DNA of 64,000 nucleotides from Rhizophagus irregularis. Lineage: Eukaryota > Glomeromycota > Glomeromycetes > Glomerales > Glomeraceae. Shown in pieces: positions 10,178 to 21,321 of this stretch; position 1 is the stretch's first letter; each line of letters begins with the position of its first letter. Below the pieces are notes generated by a model, which worked only from the letters and a program-made list of their open reading frames with translations, was not told the DNA's origin and searched no databases. The stretch is taken from contig NC_089449.1 of assembly GCF_026210795.1 (NCBI RefSeq), forward strand, positions 2,728,001 through 2,792,000. The letters are read 5' to 3'. The position numbers and the translations under genes were made by a program.

Positions 10178-10456
10178 TAGTTATTGGTTATGGTGGATAA
10201 AATATCGTGTCACCCCTTCGGGGTGACCGATATTTTACCGGTAAGACGAATACCAGTGGTGTAGGGTCGACCACCTGTCACCTGTGTGGTGTATGGTGAT
10301 ATTTAGCTCGGCCCACTCCAAATCACGTGTTTGGCCCATCGCGTTATTTATCACCTGTGTAAGCTGTCACATAGGAGACCATACACTACACATCTCCTTG
10401 ACCCTACACCACTCATCTCCGTAGCACTCATATTTTACCCCCAACCAATAACTATA
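10178..10456. mobile_element. Fold-back MITE, TA-flanked
   Basis: Terminal inverted repeats GTTATTGGTT (10182-10191) and its complement AACCAATAAC (10442-10451) sit inside TA dinucleotides, and the similarity continues inward through 'taaaatat'/'atatttta'. Inner arms AGTGGTGTAGGGTC (10254-10267) and GACCCTACACCACT (10400-10413) are exact complements. The element is noticeably GC-richer than its surroundings, about 280 bp, and has no coding capacity. TA at both borders fits a Tc1/mariner-type or Harbinger-type non-autonomous element. Confidence 0.75.
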
Positions 10457-11089
10457 GTGAATGGTATAATAATTCATTTATTGCTAAGAATACTTGATAG
10501 ATTGTGTTTTCTCTTTCAGACTTTTTATATTATTTAAAACTTGGTTCAAAGATACGACCTAGTATGTAAAAAAAAAAGAAAAATTTTATTATATGTAAGT
10601 AAACGTTAAAAGTTTATATTTACCGTATAAATCGAAAGGCAATGTGTATACCTGATACATCGTAATTCAGAAGAGTGCGTGTCTTGCAATTAAATTTACC
10701 ACGATTATACTACGTTTGATCGGCATGTACTGTTCAATATATTATTAAAGCACGACAACCGAAATTTTTGAAATATTTTTTTTTATCTGGACGTTCATTA
10801 AATAACATTATTCATCCAGATTTTACCTAGATCGAAGCATTAATGGTATATGATCTTTGGACTTATAACGTGTTCTGCCATAATTAACGAAGTATAAATC
10901 TATTTATATTACAAATGATCAATGAAGTTTATAGAAAAAATTGTTTCTTATTTTCTTTATATCTTTAATTATTGTAATAAGCGATATAACAGTTTATCGA
11001 AAACATTTCAACTTTTTTAATTTGATAATTATAAAAATAAAATAAAAGGAAAAAAACATACAAATGATATTCAAACATCTCACATCATT
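10457..11089. other. Intergenic, 3' side of TRP-like gene
   Basis: AT-rich, no supported ORF or repeat. It contains the presumed 3' untranslated region and polyadenylation region of the gene ending at 11090 (for example AATAAA-like runs at about 11035-11045 on either strand). Confidence 0.3.
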
Positions 11090-14000
11090 TCATTTCAATT
11101 CTAAATTTTTTAATATCTCCAATTTTCCTATATTAATCTCATTATTATTCTTTTTCTTTTCATTAAGTTTTGTAATCAAATTTTCAATTTTATCATTCAA
11201 ATCATTTTTCATAATTTTGATTTTTTCAATCTCTGATTCAATATTATCTTCATATACCCAAATTGAATGTTTATCATAATTCCTCTCTTTAAAAATATAT
11301 TTCGTAAATGTGGATTTTTCTTCAAATCCTTTATAAATAGCACCTCGATCATGCTTTCTTGAATCATACCATTCTTCAATAGTTTTAGATTGACCAAAAT
11401 AATAAATATGTTTTGGATCAGGTTCATGGTTCCAATAATGAATATGGTGTAATGCTTCATAATCTGCTATGATTATTGCTCGATGTCTTAATAAAGTTTG
11501 TCGACCTTTAATTTTTGCTTCTTCATATACACCACTAAAAAAAATAAACAAATTAATCATTAAATAAGCAAAATTAGCGCAAAACAAGAATAAAATTTAC
11601 CTCATAAAAGCAATCAACATATTTTGTAAAACAATTATAAGGAATAAACTAGCAACTAAAGTAAATACGTCAACAGCCCAAAAATTAAAATCATCTCTTT
11701 GAACCCAATCCCCATAAAGCCATAAATATGTAGTCATCATTGCCGTGTAATAAGTTGAAAATGGATTATCATTAGATTTGGATTTAAATGAGATATTAAG
11801 TGTCTCATTTGTTGAAGGATTTGTAACATTTCCACTGTATATAGAATCTTTTGTTTCAATATTTCTTGGATTACTGAGTAGAACAAACCTATTTATAATA
11901 ATATAAGAGAAACTATTATATTGTAGTTTAAAATGTAATAAACAAATTAGAAAAAAACGTTTTATACATTGTATGAGCAAATGCAAGTATCACTATTAAC
12001 ATAAACAAAAGTAATGGAAATATGGATTTGAAGATAATTATAACAAAATAAATATATATGCCAATATCTATAAATAAAAAAATAATTTAGTTAATTAATC
12101 ATCATGATAGAATAATATTTTATTTAAATCATACTTGAAAGTATACGGAGATATAAAATCTAAATAATAAAAAAAATCGATTAGTATTAGTATATTAATT
12201 TTATATACTGTAGAAGAGACTTACCGATTCAAACCAAAGAAAGAAAATCGAGAATGATATTCCAACAATTAATCTAGTGTCAGCTTCATTAATACCTCCA
12301 AATCCATCAGAAAAAGTAAAATCTTTTAGCATTATTGACATTACTGTTACAGAAAGTACAATGGAAATCATATCAAAACTATTAAATATTTCTCCAAGAT
12401 ATTTTCTTGGTCCACGATAACTAATCTGTAACATTTCAACAACAAATTGATAAATAGCCAAATAATAGAATACAATGATTAATGCAAATAAAAATTTTCC
12501 ATTTATAATTGTGCTATGATTTACATATGCCCAGCTAACTAATCCAAAACAAAAGAAATAAATTAGAAATCGAATAAAGAGAGATAAAATGAAATTAACT
12601 GCTTCACGCCAACGAAAATCAATAATCGCTTCAGTTGCTGGATTATCATAAATATCATCGTTATTCTCATACAATATCATCCTAGAAAAAGGGCTTAATT
12701 TATCCTTCTCATCTCTACCAATTTTATACCATCGTGGTATAAATATAAACCAAAGAATATTTAAAATAATTTTTCTGGAATCATAATTTACTTTTTTCTT
12801 TGGATTTTCATTAATTTCATTTATAGTGAAACTGGGAAGAGGAACTACTCGTAAAGCTATTGGTGATTTTCCAAGATTATTATCAAAATCTTCGAATTTT
12901 TCTGCTATTTTATTCTTAAAAGAGTTAAGTTTGTCCATAATTTTATAGTATGGCTTATATTTATCAGACTTCATTTCATCTATAGGTCTGAACGCTCTAA
13001 ATTTGATGTTATGATTACGTCTTGCTTTATATTCTGTTGGAATAATCTCATCAGGATCCTGACCTGAAAAGTGATCATGATCTGCAAAACATTCTTTAAA
13101 AAATAATTTTCTGGCATAATCATCTATTTTAAAATAATAAAATTGTAAATTTTACAAATTTATTCTGAATGAAAAAGAAATAAAATTTAAAAACGAACCG
13201 TAATTATATTTAAATAATAAAGGAATTGCTTTAGAAACAGTACACATCCAACCCGCACAATCCGTTGCATATCTAGAATAATATTCCAAAAGATATGCAA
13301 CAACAATTGTATCTTTAAGTTCACGCCCTATAAATAAGATGAAATTTAATCATAATTAAATAAACAGCACTGCGCCATAAATTAAATTTAGAAATCTACC
13401 GTTACAGTTATAAATTGCTAATTCCATAATATTTTTCGGCTTGATTTTTTCCTTATCTTTTAGCTCATCTTCAGTTTCATCAAAGTTAAGATCATCATCA
13501 TATAAAAATATTTTTCCAGGCCACAATGTATTACTTGGTATATGTCTGACGAGATTTTTCACTTTTTTACCTTTTTCATTATAACCATTTTTATCTTCCA
13601 TGATTTCTTCATCTCCAAATAATATAAATTTTATCAAATGATTACAGTCACTAAGAATTAAACTTTTCATAACATTATTTCGAACATCCAATAATTTAAA
13701 ATTTTCTGGCTCGTATTTAACAAATCTCCAGACTATATGTTTGATGTAGCTGATCATCTCCTCATACTTTTTTATATTAAAAGAAATGTTAATTAATTTA
13801 TTTGATAAAAACAAATAAGATTTATTAAAATCAACCTACTTCATGTGTGACAATATAATTATTTGCAAGGTTTCTATGTTTATAACGCTTATTAAGATGT
13901 TCTAATGCTTTGCAAGCATGTCTTACTGTATGAGATTTTTTAATAATGAATTTTCGTTTAATTTTTTTTTCCCACTTTCGTATGTTTCCATTTTCCTTCA

Positions 14001-16880
14001 TTTTCTTTTTTTCCATTTCATCTATTTTTTTATCATCTTCCCTTATTATATCATTTTCTCCTTTTTTTTTTTACACTCTCTTCATTATCTTTGTCAACTC
14101 TAATATACCAATACACTTTTAAAGAGAAATCTATTAATTTATCATGTAAATTCGTTCCATATTCGAAATTTTCAATTCGTAATCTTGTTTCTTTCCTCTC
14201 TTGATTTACTGGAATACGATTAGTCCATATATACTCAAGAAATGGTTCTCCTTTGTTGGGAAGTTCATCTTTATTTTTTTTATCATCCTGGATTTGATGC
14301 CAAATTTGAACTGTAGTCCTGCCAACAATAAGTTGTAATGTTTCTATTTCTGATCCTTCTTTGTTTTGATAAAGGCAATAAGAATTTCTTTCATAATCGC
14401 CCAAAACCCATAATTCTTTGTCACTAACTATTGGTTTAAAATCCTCATTTTTGTTTTTATCGTAATATATATAATGACTTTGCTTTTTATGTTTTTTTGA
14501 TATTATACCTTCTTTATGATATAATTTTTTATTTTTTTCCTTTTTAGTTTTTTTTAATTCATTTTCAACTTTTTTAAGGACAGATGAAACTTTTCCATCA
14601 TCATCAATTTGTAAAATATTTCCTGATGTTCTGGCTAAACAAGTGCTAAGATTCTTCATAGTGATAGTTGAATTATCAACAAAGTTGGGCAATTTTTCAG
14701 CTTTACCAGTACTATATAAATCCCAAACTATAAATTTTAACTCTTTTTCTCTTTCACCTATAATAAGTATTTTTTCATCACTATCAATAAATTCTAATAA
14801 ATGTATTTTTTCTATTTCATCAAACTCCTTTGAGATAATTTGTAAACCATTTTCCATATAATACAATCTATTAAATGTGAAATAATTAATGCAAAATTAA
14901 ATTAAATTTTATAACATCATTTAAATATGATTGATTGACTTATCAAATAACAACTTACTTAACATTGTTAATTCCTCGAGTAAAACAAAGTTGTATCTTT
15001 CCAACCGAAAATGTGTCATAATAATATTGATTTATGAATTTATCCTTATTTTCAACACTTTTTGCAGTAGTTTCTAATGTCATTTTTTCCAGATCATAAA
15101 CTAAAAAATGAAATGTATTAATATTTTTTTGACATAATTATGATTATACTTAATAGATAAACTATTTTACCTTCGAGTGATTGAACATTATTTGTGTATT
15201 GAGTGACCAAAAAATATTTATTGTAAATACATGAGAAAAGTCGTTTCATACAATCATTATCTGTTTTTGCTGTATACCAATTATCCAATTCACGTCTAAT
15301 ACTTCGTGGATATTCAAACTTTTCATCCAAATTAAAGAAATTAAAATGATCATCAAATTTAAAATTATATATCCCACGGAAATTTAATATTATAAATTTT
15401 TTTAGTTCATTTTTATCTTCATATTTGTCATTTTTATCTTCATCTTTGTCATTTTTATCTTCATCTTTGTCATTTTTATCTTCATCTTTGTCATTTTTAT
15501 CTTCATCTTTGTCATTTTTATCTTCATCTTTGTCATTTTTATCTTCATCTTTGTCATTTTTATCTTCATCTTTGTCATTTTTATCTTCATCTTTGTCATT
15601 TTTATCTTCATCTTTGTCATTTTTATCTTCATCTTTGTCATTTTTATCTTCATCTTTGTCATTTTTATCTTCATCTTTGTCATTTTTATCTTCATCTTTG
15701 TCATTTTTATCTTCATCTTTGTCATTTTTATCTTCATCTTTGTCATTTTTATCTTCATCTTTGTCATTTTTATCTTCATCTTTGTCTTTTTCATCTTCAT
15801 CTGGAGCTTCTTCTACAAAGCTACATATTCCTGAAATGTTATTATAATAATAACGAGTCACAGCTTTAAGGACATAATTTTTTTTCTTTTCTTTTTCATT
15901 ATCCTTTATTTCTTCCATACCCTCTTTCATTTTTATATCTTCAAATTCAAGGCGATAAATAGCGATTCCTTTTTTAGGTTCATTCTTTAATTCAGACGTT
16001 CTATCGTCCAATTCTTCACTTTTATGTTCTTCCACATCAATTGTAGTATCGAATTTGGTATCTTCGTTTTCTAATTCACATTTAAATTCCTTTTTACTAA
16101 TAGCGATTCCTTTTTTTCTATCATCCAATTCTTTTTCTATATCAATTGTAGCAGTATCTTTGTCTTCTAATCTATATTCAAATTTCTTTTCACTAAGATT
16201 TCCTTTTTTATAATTATCTTCATTATTATTATTCACTTCCCCTTTCATATCCTCGTCAACTTTTATACGAGATACGGCGACAAGAACAAAATATTTAAAA
16301 TCTTTGTCATCACTTTTCTTGTACATGTTTGATATATCAAAGGACCATCTAAATTCTTTCTCTAAAGATCCAACGGATGGAGGAGACGTGTTATCTTTAT
16401 CATCATCTTTCGAGTTGCTACTATCTAAAGATCCAACGAATGGAGGAGGCGTGTAGTCTATATATTCATCATCTTTCGAGTTGCTACTATATAAAGATTC
16501 AACGAACGGAGGAGGCGTGTAGTCTATATCGTAAAATTTATCGATATCAAAGTCATTATTTATTTTAAAATAAGCGATTGTTTTAGCAATCTCATCGGAC
16601 TCATCGGATTCATCCTTATTATTCTTATTATTTGAATCGTTATATAATATGAATTGACGATGATCAGTGTTTTCTAAAATTTTAATCCGAAGGTTTTCTA
16701 TTTTTTTTAAAAAAAATGAATACATCATTATATATTTTAAATCATCTAAATATTTTATAATAACTGGACATATTTATTTTTACCTGTATCAAATGTAACA
16801 GCAAATTTTCCATCTTGGCAAATTTCAATTCGATAAATACTATCTTTCTTCTTAGTAGTAGTAGAATGATCACCTGACAT
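11090..16880 (-). CDS. TRP-like ion channel, 11 exons, one frameshift
   Basis: Exons (minus): 16880-16784, 16697-15171, 15100-14959, 14867-13840, 13766-13400, 13327-13199, 13123-12225, 12159-12135, 12067-11968, 11888-11601, 11534-11090. All introns are GT/AG and 65-91 nt, and phases agree throughout apart from exon 4, which needs one base fewer in the A11 run at 14062-14072. The product is ~1681 residues. A long soluble N-terminal part (residues 1 to ~1190) carries an acidic heptapeptide array. Six hydrophobic segments follow: the first four lie in exon 7 (VNFILSLFIRFLIYFF, FALIIVFYYLAIYQF, DMISIVLSVTVMSIM, IVGISFSIFFLWF). S5 is in exons 8-9 (SIFPLLLFMLIVILAFAHT). A pore-like YTAMMTTYLWLYGDW loop and S6 (LFLIIVLQNMLIAFM) are in exon 10. 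The C-terminus ends in a coiled coil. The layout is that of the large TRP-like channels expanded in Glomeromycotina; ion selectivity and gating signal cannot be read from sequence. Confidence 0.85.
15413..15790 (-). repeat. 21-bp minisatellite coding DKDEDKN array
   Basis: About 17 near-identical 21-bp units ('tcatttttatcttcatcttt' plus g on the plus strand) lie in exon 2 of the TRP-like gene and encode a DKDEDKN heptapeptide ladder. Units differ at almost no position, so the array is young or homogenised. The period is a multiple of three, so copy changes keep the frame. The product is a highly charged, presumably disordered and Ca2+- or Mg2+-attracting linker (inference). Open frames on other frames or strands over this interval are mere consequences of the repeat. 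Confidence 0.95.
16365..16530 (-). repeat. 66-bp coding repeat, about 2.5 copies
   Basis: Exon 2 of the TRP-like gene contains three units built around DYTPPPFVGSLDSSNSKDD (22 residues, 66 bp), the last one degenerate (NTSPPSVGSL). The units lie N-terminal to the DKDEDKN array. They add a Pro/Ser/Asp-rich segment to the same disordered region. Confidence 0.85.
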
Positions 16881-17680
16881 TTTATCTAAAAGATAATACG
16901 AAGCTGAGAGAAAATATGAGGAAGTCAAATCCGAAAAATTATGGAATTTATTTATTTATACTTTTTTTTTTTAAAAAAAAAGGGACTTTTAGTTTCAGAA
17001 CCAAAATTGGAAGTCACAACAAAATGATTTGTGCGATGTAATAATTATTCTTTTTTTTTTATTGAAAAAATCTAAATTAAGAAACTGTGAATTAATTTGT
17101 GATCAGATACAGATCACAAATTGGGTATCCGACTATAAACTCATGATTATCATGCATGTTTGTGCAATATTAATATTTTTATTTTCCATTAATACAATTT
17201 TATTTCTTTTTTAATGTATAGAATTTGAAACTTGTGATACTTTGAATCTTTTATCCCTGACATTTTTGATGAATTTAAAAAGGATTCTGAAAATCCCACT
17301 TTTTTGTTATTTGTTTATTATTTTTATTTTTATGAATAAAAAAATGTTCATTCATACATTGGGATATTTTGATAAATTTTATGCAAAGGAATTTTAATAT
17401 TTCAATTCTCGGTCTACTGCCAATCATCTAAATTCACGTGATTTTAGCGCATGTTGATACCGAAGTTAGTTTTGGCTTTTGTCAATTATTGATCATTACT
17501 TTTCTCCCATAATATTGGTAGGATAATAAAAAATAATTATTTACTAAGTATATTAGCTTAATTTGCAGGAATATTTATATATATCTATTGAAATTAGAAA
17601 TACCTTATTATAAAATAATTGGTGACCTTATATTTATTATTTGTTTACATTTTGCGGTAACACAATTTTATCTTTTTCTA
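16881..17680. other. Intergenic, upstream of TRP-like gene
   Basis: Presumed promoter region of the minus-strand TRP-like gene (start codon 16880-16878). It holds a T11A11-type block at 16962-16983 and a second A/T run at 17048. The 61-codon frame at 17029-17214 is hydrophobic and A/T-driven and not credible as a gene. No regulatory motif could be assigned. Confidence 0.35.
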
Positions 17681-18067
17681 GTAATGGTAAGTTTTTTCGC
17701 TGTTATAGATTTCTTATTTCTTTCGTTAACGTTAATGTTGTGAACAATTTAGTTTTTACTTCCATTTTGTGGAATTTTTGAAGCTTTAGTTTGACGCAAG
17801 AAAAAAGAAGCTTACGTTATAAACATAAGTTTTGGTCAGAAATGTTTGATATTGTTAAATATAAAAATATTGGATTAGACTTGGAAATTGCAAAGAATAA
17901 AAGAACGATAGAAGAAAATTAATGAAGTTAATAATAATTACCGAATAAATATTAAAATATTCAATGAATGGAAGGAGTTATATTATAACCAAATAGAAGT
18001 TGCTGAAGAATGGAAAGAAAGATATTATAAAGAATTTATGAACAATTTTGCCGATTTCTTTTTATAA
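17681..18067 (+). pseudogene. Coding-like relic, unknown family
   Basis: From about 17830 the plus strand reads as charged, helix-like residues in two frames separated by a stop (…DLEIAKNKRTIEEN; then KINEVNNNYRINIKIFNEWK and onward through EVAEEWKERYYKEF to a stop at about 18064). Codon usage is gene-like rather than A/T noise. There is no acceptable start or complete frame. Family not recognised; it may be the end of a degraded coiled-coil gene or an unrecognised last exon. Confidence 0.3.
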
Positions 18068-18668
18068 TGTTAACACGTACCTATTTCGAAGCACAATAGC
18101 TATTAATAAAAGCACTTATAAATACTGTATATATTATGTGTTTTTCTCGTTGCCTTTGCGTCTCGCTTATTAAATAAAGCTAATGAATTACCACTATATC
18201 TCTTGAATCTTCAAACGTAATCCATAACCTTGCTAAACCAATTTCAGTCGGAATTAAATTCTAATTCTAGCTGGAGTTAGTCTAATCCGGATTTAGATTC
18301 AAAGCCCATCATCCAAAATAAGAAATCAATGACCAAATAATAAAATTGCAATTTAATAAATGTTTCAATATTATCAAGCTTTCTATCATGACAGTATCAT
18401 GACGCATATAATCAGACAATTTTGGAACTAGATTGCGCCATAGAGAAAAAACTATATAAAAGATAAAATTCTTTTTTTAGAAGGTTTCTGTAGTTCGGTC
18501 TTTTATTTTTCCGTTCCCTATAAATAGTAATGGTTTGTTTACCTAGTGATATGGTGACATACGATGACTATTGGTAGAGCAGCCATATACTAGTTGGATG
18601 GTGATCATAAATCTGTGAATTTCATCGTATGTAGGATAACCTTTTACAGGTTATCTATATAATCTATA
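18068..18668. other. Intergenic, no gene seen
   Basis: Mixed AT-rich sequence, with short direct repeats of 'tctatata' at 18654-18676 abutting the Helitron border. Nothing else supportable. Confidence 0.3.
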
Positions 18669-19244
18669 TCTATATAATTAAAAAAATTGTGTTTGTGTGA
18701 CTAACGTTTAGATTAGCCTATATAAATAATCTTTGAATTGTCCAATGTGTTATTCATCTGCGCCTCTAACACTTGATCTATTACGTTTTCTTATAGACAT
18801 ACAATATTAATTACTACTAATGTTGTGTAACATTAATATGATCTATTGATTTGTTTGCGCCTGATCTATGCAAGACCACTTGATCGGCAAATTCATTCTA
18901 ATTACTAATGTGCAGGAAAAGGAAATTTGTATAATTCTGGCCGGAATTATACCTTTGCAACTTTCTCCCAAAATTAAAATGACCACTCACGTTATAAATT
19001 AAAAATTTTAACTGCGTCAAATTATATATTAATTGCCAAGACTTCCAGAAATTATTTAAATTTTACATTTTACATTTAAAGTTATAACTGATATATCACA
19101 TACTGTAACCCTTTTTTCCATCAAAATTAATTTAGTCACTTTCTTTAGCAAAGATCTAAATTTGATAAACGTGTGATCAAAAATGACGATCAATCAATTT
19201 ATACAACCCGATGCGAACGATGCGAAGCAACGGGCTACTGCTAG
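18669..19244 (+). mobile_element. Non-autonomous Helitron
   Basis: 5' end TCTATATAATTAAAAAAATT preceded by A; 3' end CTAG (19241-19244) followed by T. Ten bases before the end of CTAG lies a hairpin with arms CCCGATGC (19207-19214) and GCAACGGG (19227-19234), seven of eight pairs matching. TC at the 5' end, a subterminal hairpin, CTRR at the 3' end, and insertion between A and T are the defining marks of Helitrons. There is no Rep/helicase coding, so the element is non-autonomous (~576 bp). The 5' border could instead be 18654 or 18663, since the TCTATA motif is repeated there. Confidence 0.75.
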
Positions 19245-19965
19245 TTTTTGATATAAAATTAATGGAGATCGGCACGATTGTGATTAATTTTTATAAATAA
19301 AGAAATTTGCGTCTTCTAAATAATTATATTGTAAAAATTACCTAATTAATTTCGATAATGCTCTAAACGGTTTTGAATTCATTTTCGTAAAATTATAAAA
19401 TAAAATTGATCAGAAGGCAGATTTAAAAGTAAGGAAGACATAACAATAATATCTAAATTCTTTACGTCGAACTCTCTTTTCCTACAAAATATAATGGGCT
19501 TAGTCTGGGTGATTCGTCATACCATGAAAAGAAAGTAGAAACGGTTTTTAAGAAAACCGAAGAATTTTTTTTTAAAAGAAAACGAATAAGGTAAATCTAA
19601 TTCTTATTGAACTGACATGATGGTTTGGTTTATAATAATTAGATTTAGGTTTATTAATACAACAATACAGCACTTTGCTTCTACTACAAATCGGAGTGAT
19701 CGAGATAATTGAATTCTTTGAAACGGCTCAATTATACAAGATTGAAAGTTATCAAACTACTGTATATATCAATAAATATTTTTAAATTCAAAAGGGACTT
19801 ACCATAATAGTTACTTTATAAATAATTTTTTTTAAAAAATTCCTTTTAATTATTTTTTTTTTAAAAAAAATGTCATTAAATTTAGTTAGGTGTACTTGCT
19901 CTAAATGTTACAATTATATTTCGAACGACATTGAATAATAATTGTCAAATAAGAGGACGTTTTAT
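19245..19965. other. Intergenic, no gene seen
   Basis: AT-rich sequence with two T/A palindromic blocks ('tttttaaaaaatt' at 19828-19842; 'ttttttttttaaaaaaaa' at 19853-19870). No gene or element supported. Confidence 0.3.
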
Positions 19966-20358
19966 TTGAAAACTCACGAAGCATGAATATGAACGCAAAG
20001 ACTCACAAAGGATTCATTTCACAATAAGAATCCTTCAACAAGAAAGGACATTATTAAACCCTAGAAAAATAACCCAAGAAATAAGCAATATGATAGTTGA
20101 GCAATTTCTCGACTTGAAACCCTTGAAGACGATACAATTAGATATTATTATAATGACACAAACTGAGATAAATATATCGTCAAGAACAAGACGTAACCTT
20201 TCGACATTCAAGGGCGGTACAAAATAGATCAACTATCACTGTTGTCCCTATTGAGGAAAGTTCTGTTGACGAAAGTTCTGAGGAAGGTTTTTTTGAGGAA
20301 ATCGAACCATCCATTTCCTATACTAGATCTCTTGAGGAAAGAGTAAGAGATCTCGATT
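19966..20358 (+). pseudogene. Coding relic, unknown family
   Basis: An open stretch from about 19966 to 20226 has gene-like composition (residues such as RILQQERTLLNPRKITQEIS and MIVEQFLDLKPLKTI) but no start codon. After one frameshift a second block continues (VVPIEESSVDESSEEGFFEE, then a stop at 20358). Repeats of GAGGAAAGTTCT give the Glu/Ser tail. The helical, charged first half and acidic C-terminus suggest the 3' end of a decayed gene, possibly from a transposon. The family is not recognised. Confidence 0.4.
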
Positions 20359-21321
20359 AGCGAGGGTTCACTTGTCCTTTTTGATTCTTGATGTCGGTAC
20401 ATAACATAACTTCTGCATTACCTTTCGTGATAATATGTAGTTCTTCGGACTATGCTTCAGCCTTCAGGTGACGACTTATGTAAACATCAACCATATTTTC
20501 TTTTAACAAATGTGATGAATTAATTAAAGACCGAAAAATTTAGAATTTGTTTATAGTTAAAATCTAAAATAATATGAAATTTATATTAACTAGGAAACGG
20601 AAACCGTTGTAAGTCCGGAGCGAAAAAAAAAATAAACCTTTATCTTGTTTATCTGATGTATCGAACAACCGGATATCGTCACGTAACACTATTTGACATA
20701 GTCCTTCGAAAACATATATAATCCTTCGCTTCACTCCGGACAATAAGTCACGTGAGCAAACTTACAATAAATTAACTCATGAACGAGTAAGATATATTAT
20801 TTTAGAGTTAATATATTAAATAATAGAAAATAGTAAACTATTCCAATGGGCGAACGAAGTTAACACAATGTTAGGAATAATATGTTTTCTGCTCTTTAAA
20901 ATATCAGTTTCGTCGTTTGAAAGGATATTTCAATTTTTTTTTAATAATTTGTAAATTAGTAACTTTTGATACTAAAGTTTTTCAAATTTAAATTATTTTA
21001 GTAGAATATTATATAAAGAATCGTTGACTGTCTTTCAGTTTATATGTAAGCTTTCTAAATATACGAAAACGGAAAACACGATATTTGACATATTAAACAA
21101 GAGAAACAAATTAAAAGTTATCAAAATTCAATGTAGCGTTCTCATAGTAGATAAGTGTTATTTATTGAACTTTTCAAAATGAGAAAATCAAAAGAAACTT
21201 ATTGAAGCTAATACATAATTCACAAATATAATAATGGAAACAATGATAAAATAAGAAATAAAATAAAAAGCCTTATTTGGTAAATATAAAATATTGATAA
21301 AATGAACTTTAATTTAATGAA
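20359..21321. repeat. Duplicated 3' flank of DUF4419 gene (copy 2)
   Basis: Collinear with 5745-6620 from 'gattattgatgtc'-like sequence to the stop codon of the DUF4419 gene, and interrupted by the short element at 20590-20744. No independent gene. Confidence 0.75.
20590..20744 (-). mobile_element. Short element ending GTTTCCTAG (family copy 2)
   Basis: Read on the minus strand it starts near TTGTCCGGAGTGAAGCGAAG and ends CTTACAACGGTTTCCGTTTC then CTAG, preceded on the plus strand by A. CCGGAGCGA (20616-20624) is mirrored by 'tcactccgga' (20731-20740). The paralogous flank at 5940 ('tgaaatttattatattaataagtcacgtg') lacks it, so 20590-20744 is a clean insertion with a visible empty site. Confidence 0.65.

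Noticed and set aside
11209-11460. Second minus-strand frame inside the last exon of the TRP-like gene
   Set aside because: Overlapping alternative frame; the other frame continues the channel C-terminus with correct phase.
15413-15790. Regular array that could be mistaken for a CRISPR
   Set aside because: Units are directly abutting 21-bp copies without unique spacers, inside an exon, in a eukaryotic sequence.
15425-15847. Plus-strand Ser/Leu/Phe-rich 140-codon frame and a second minus-strand Lys/Met-rich frame
   Set aside because: Both are created by the 21-bp repeat being open in several frames; the spliced minus-strand frame of the TRP-like gene explains the region.
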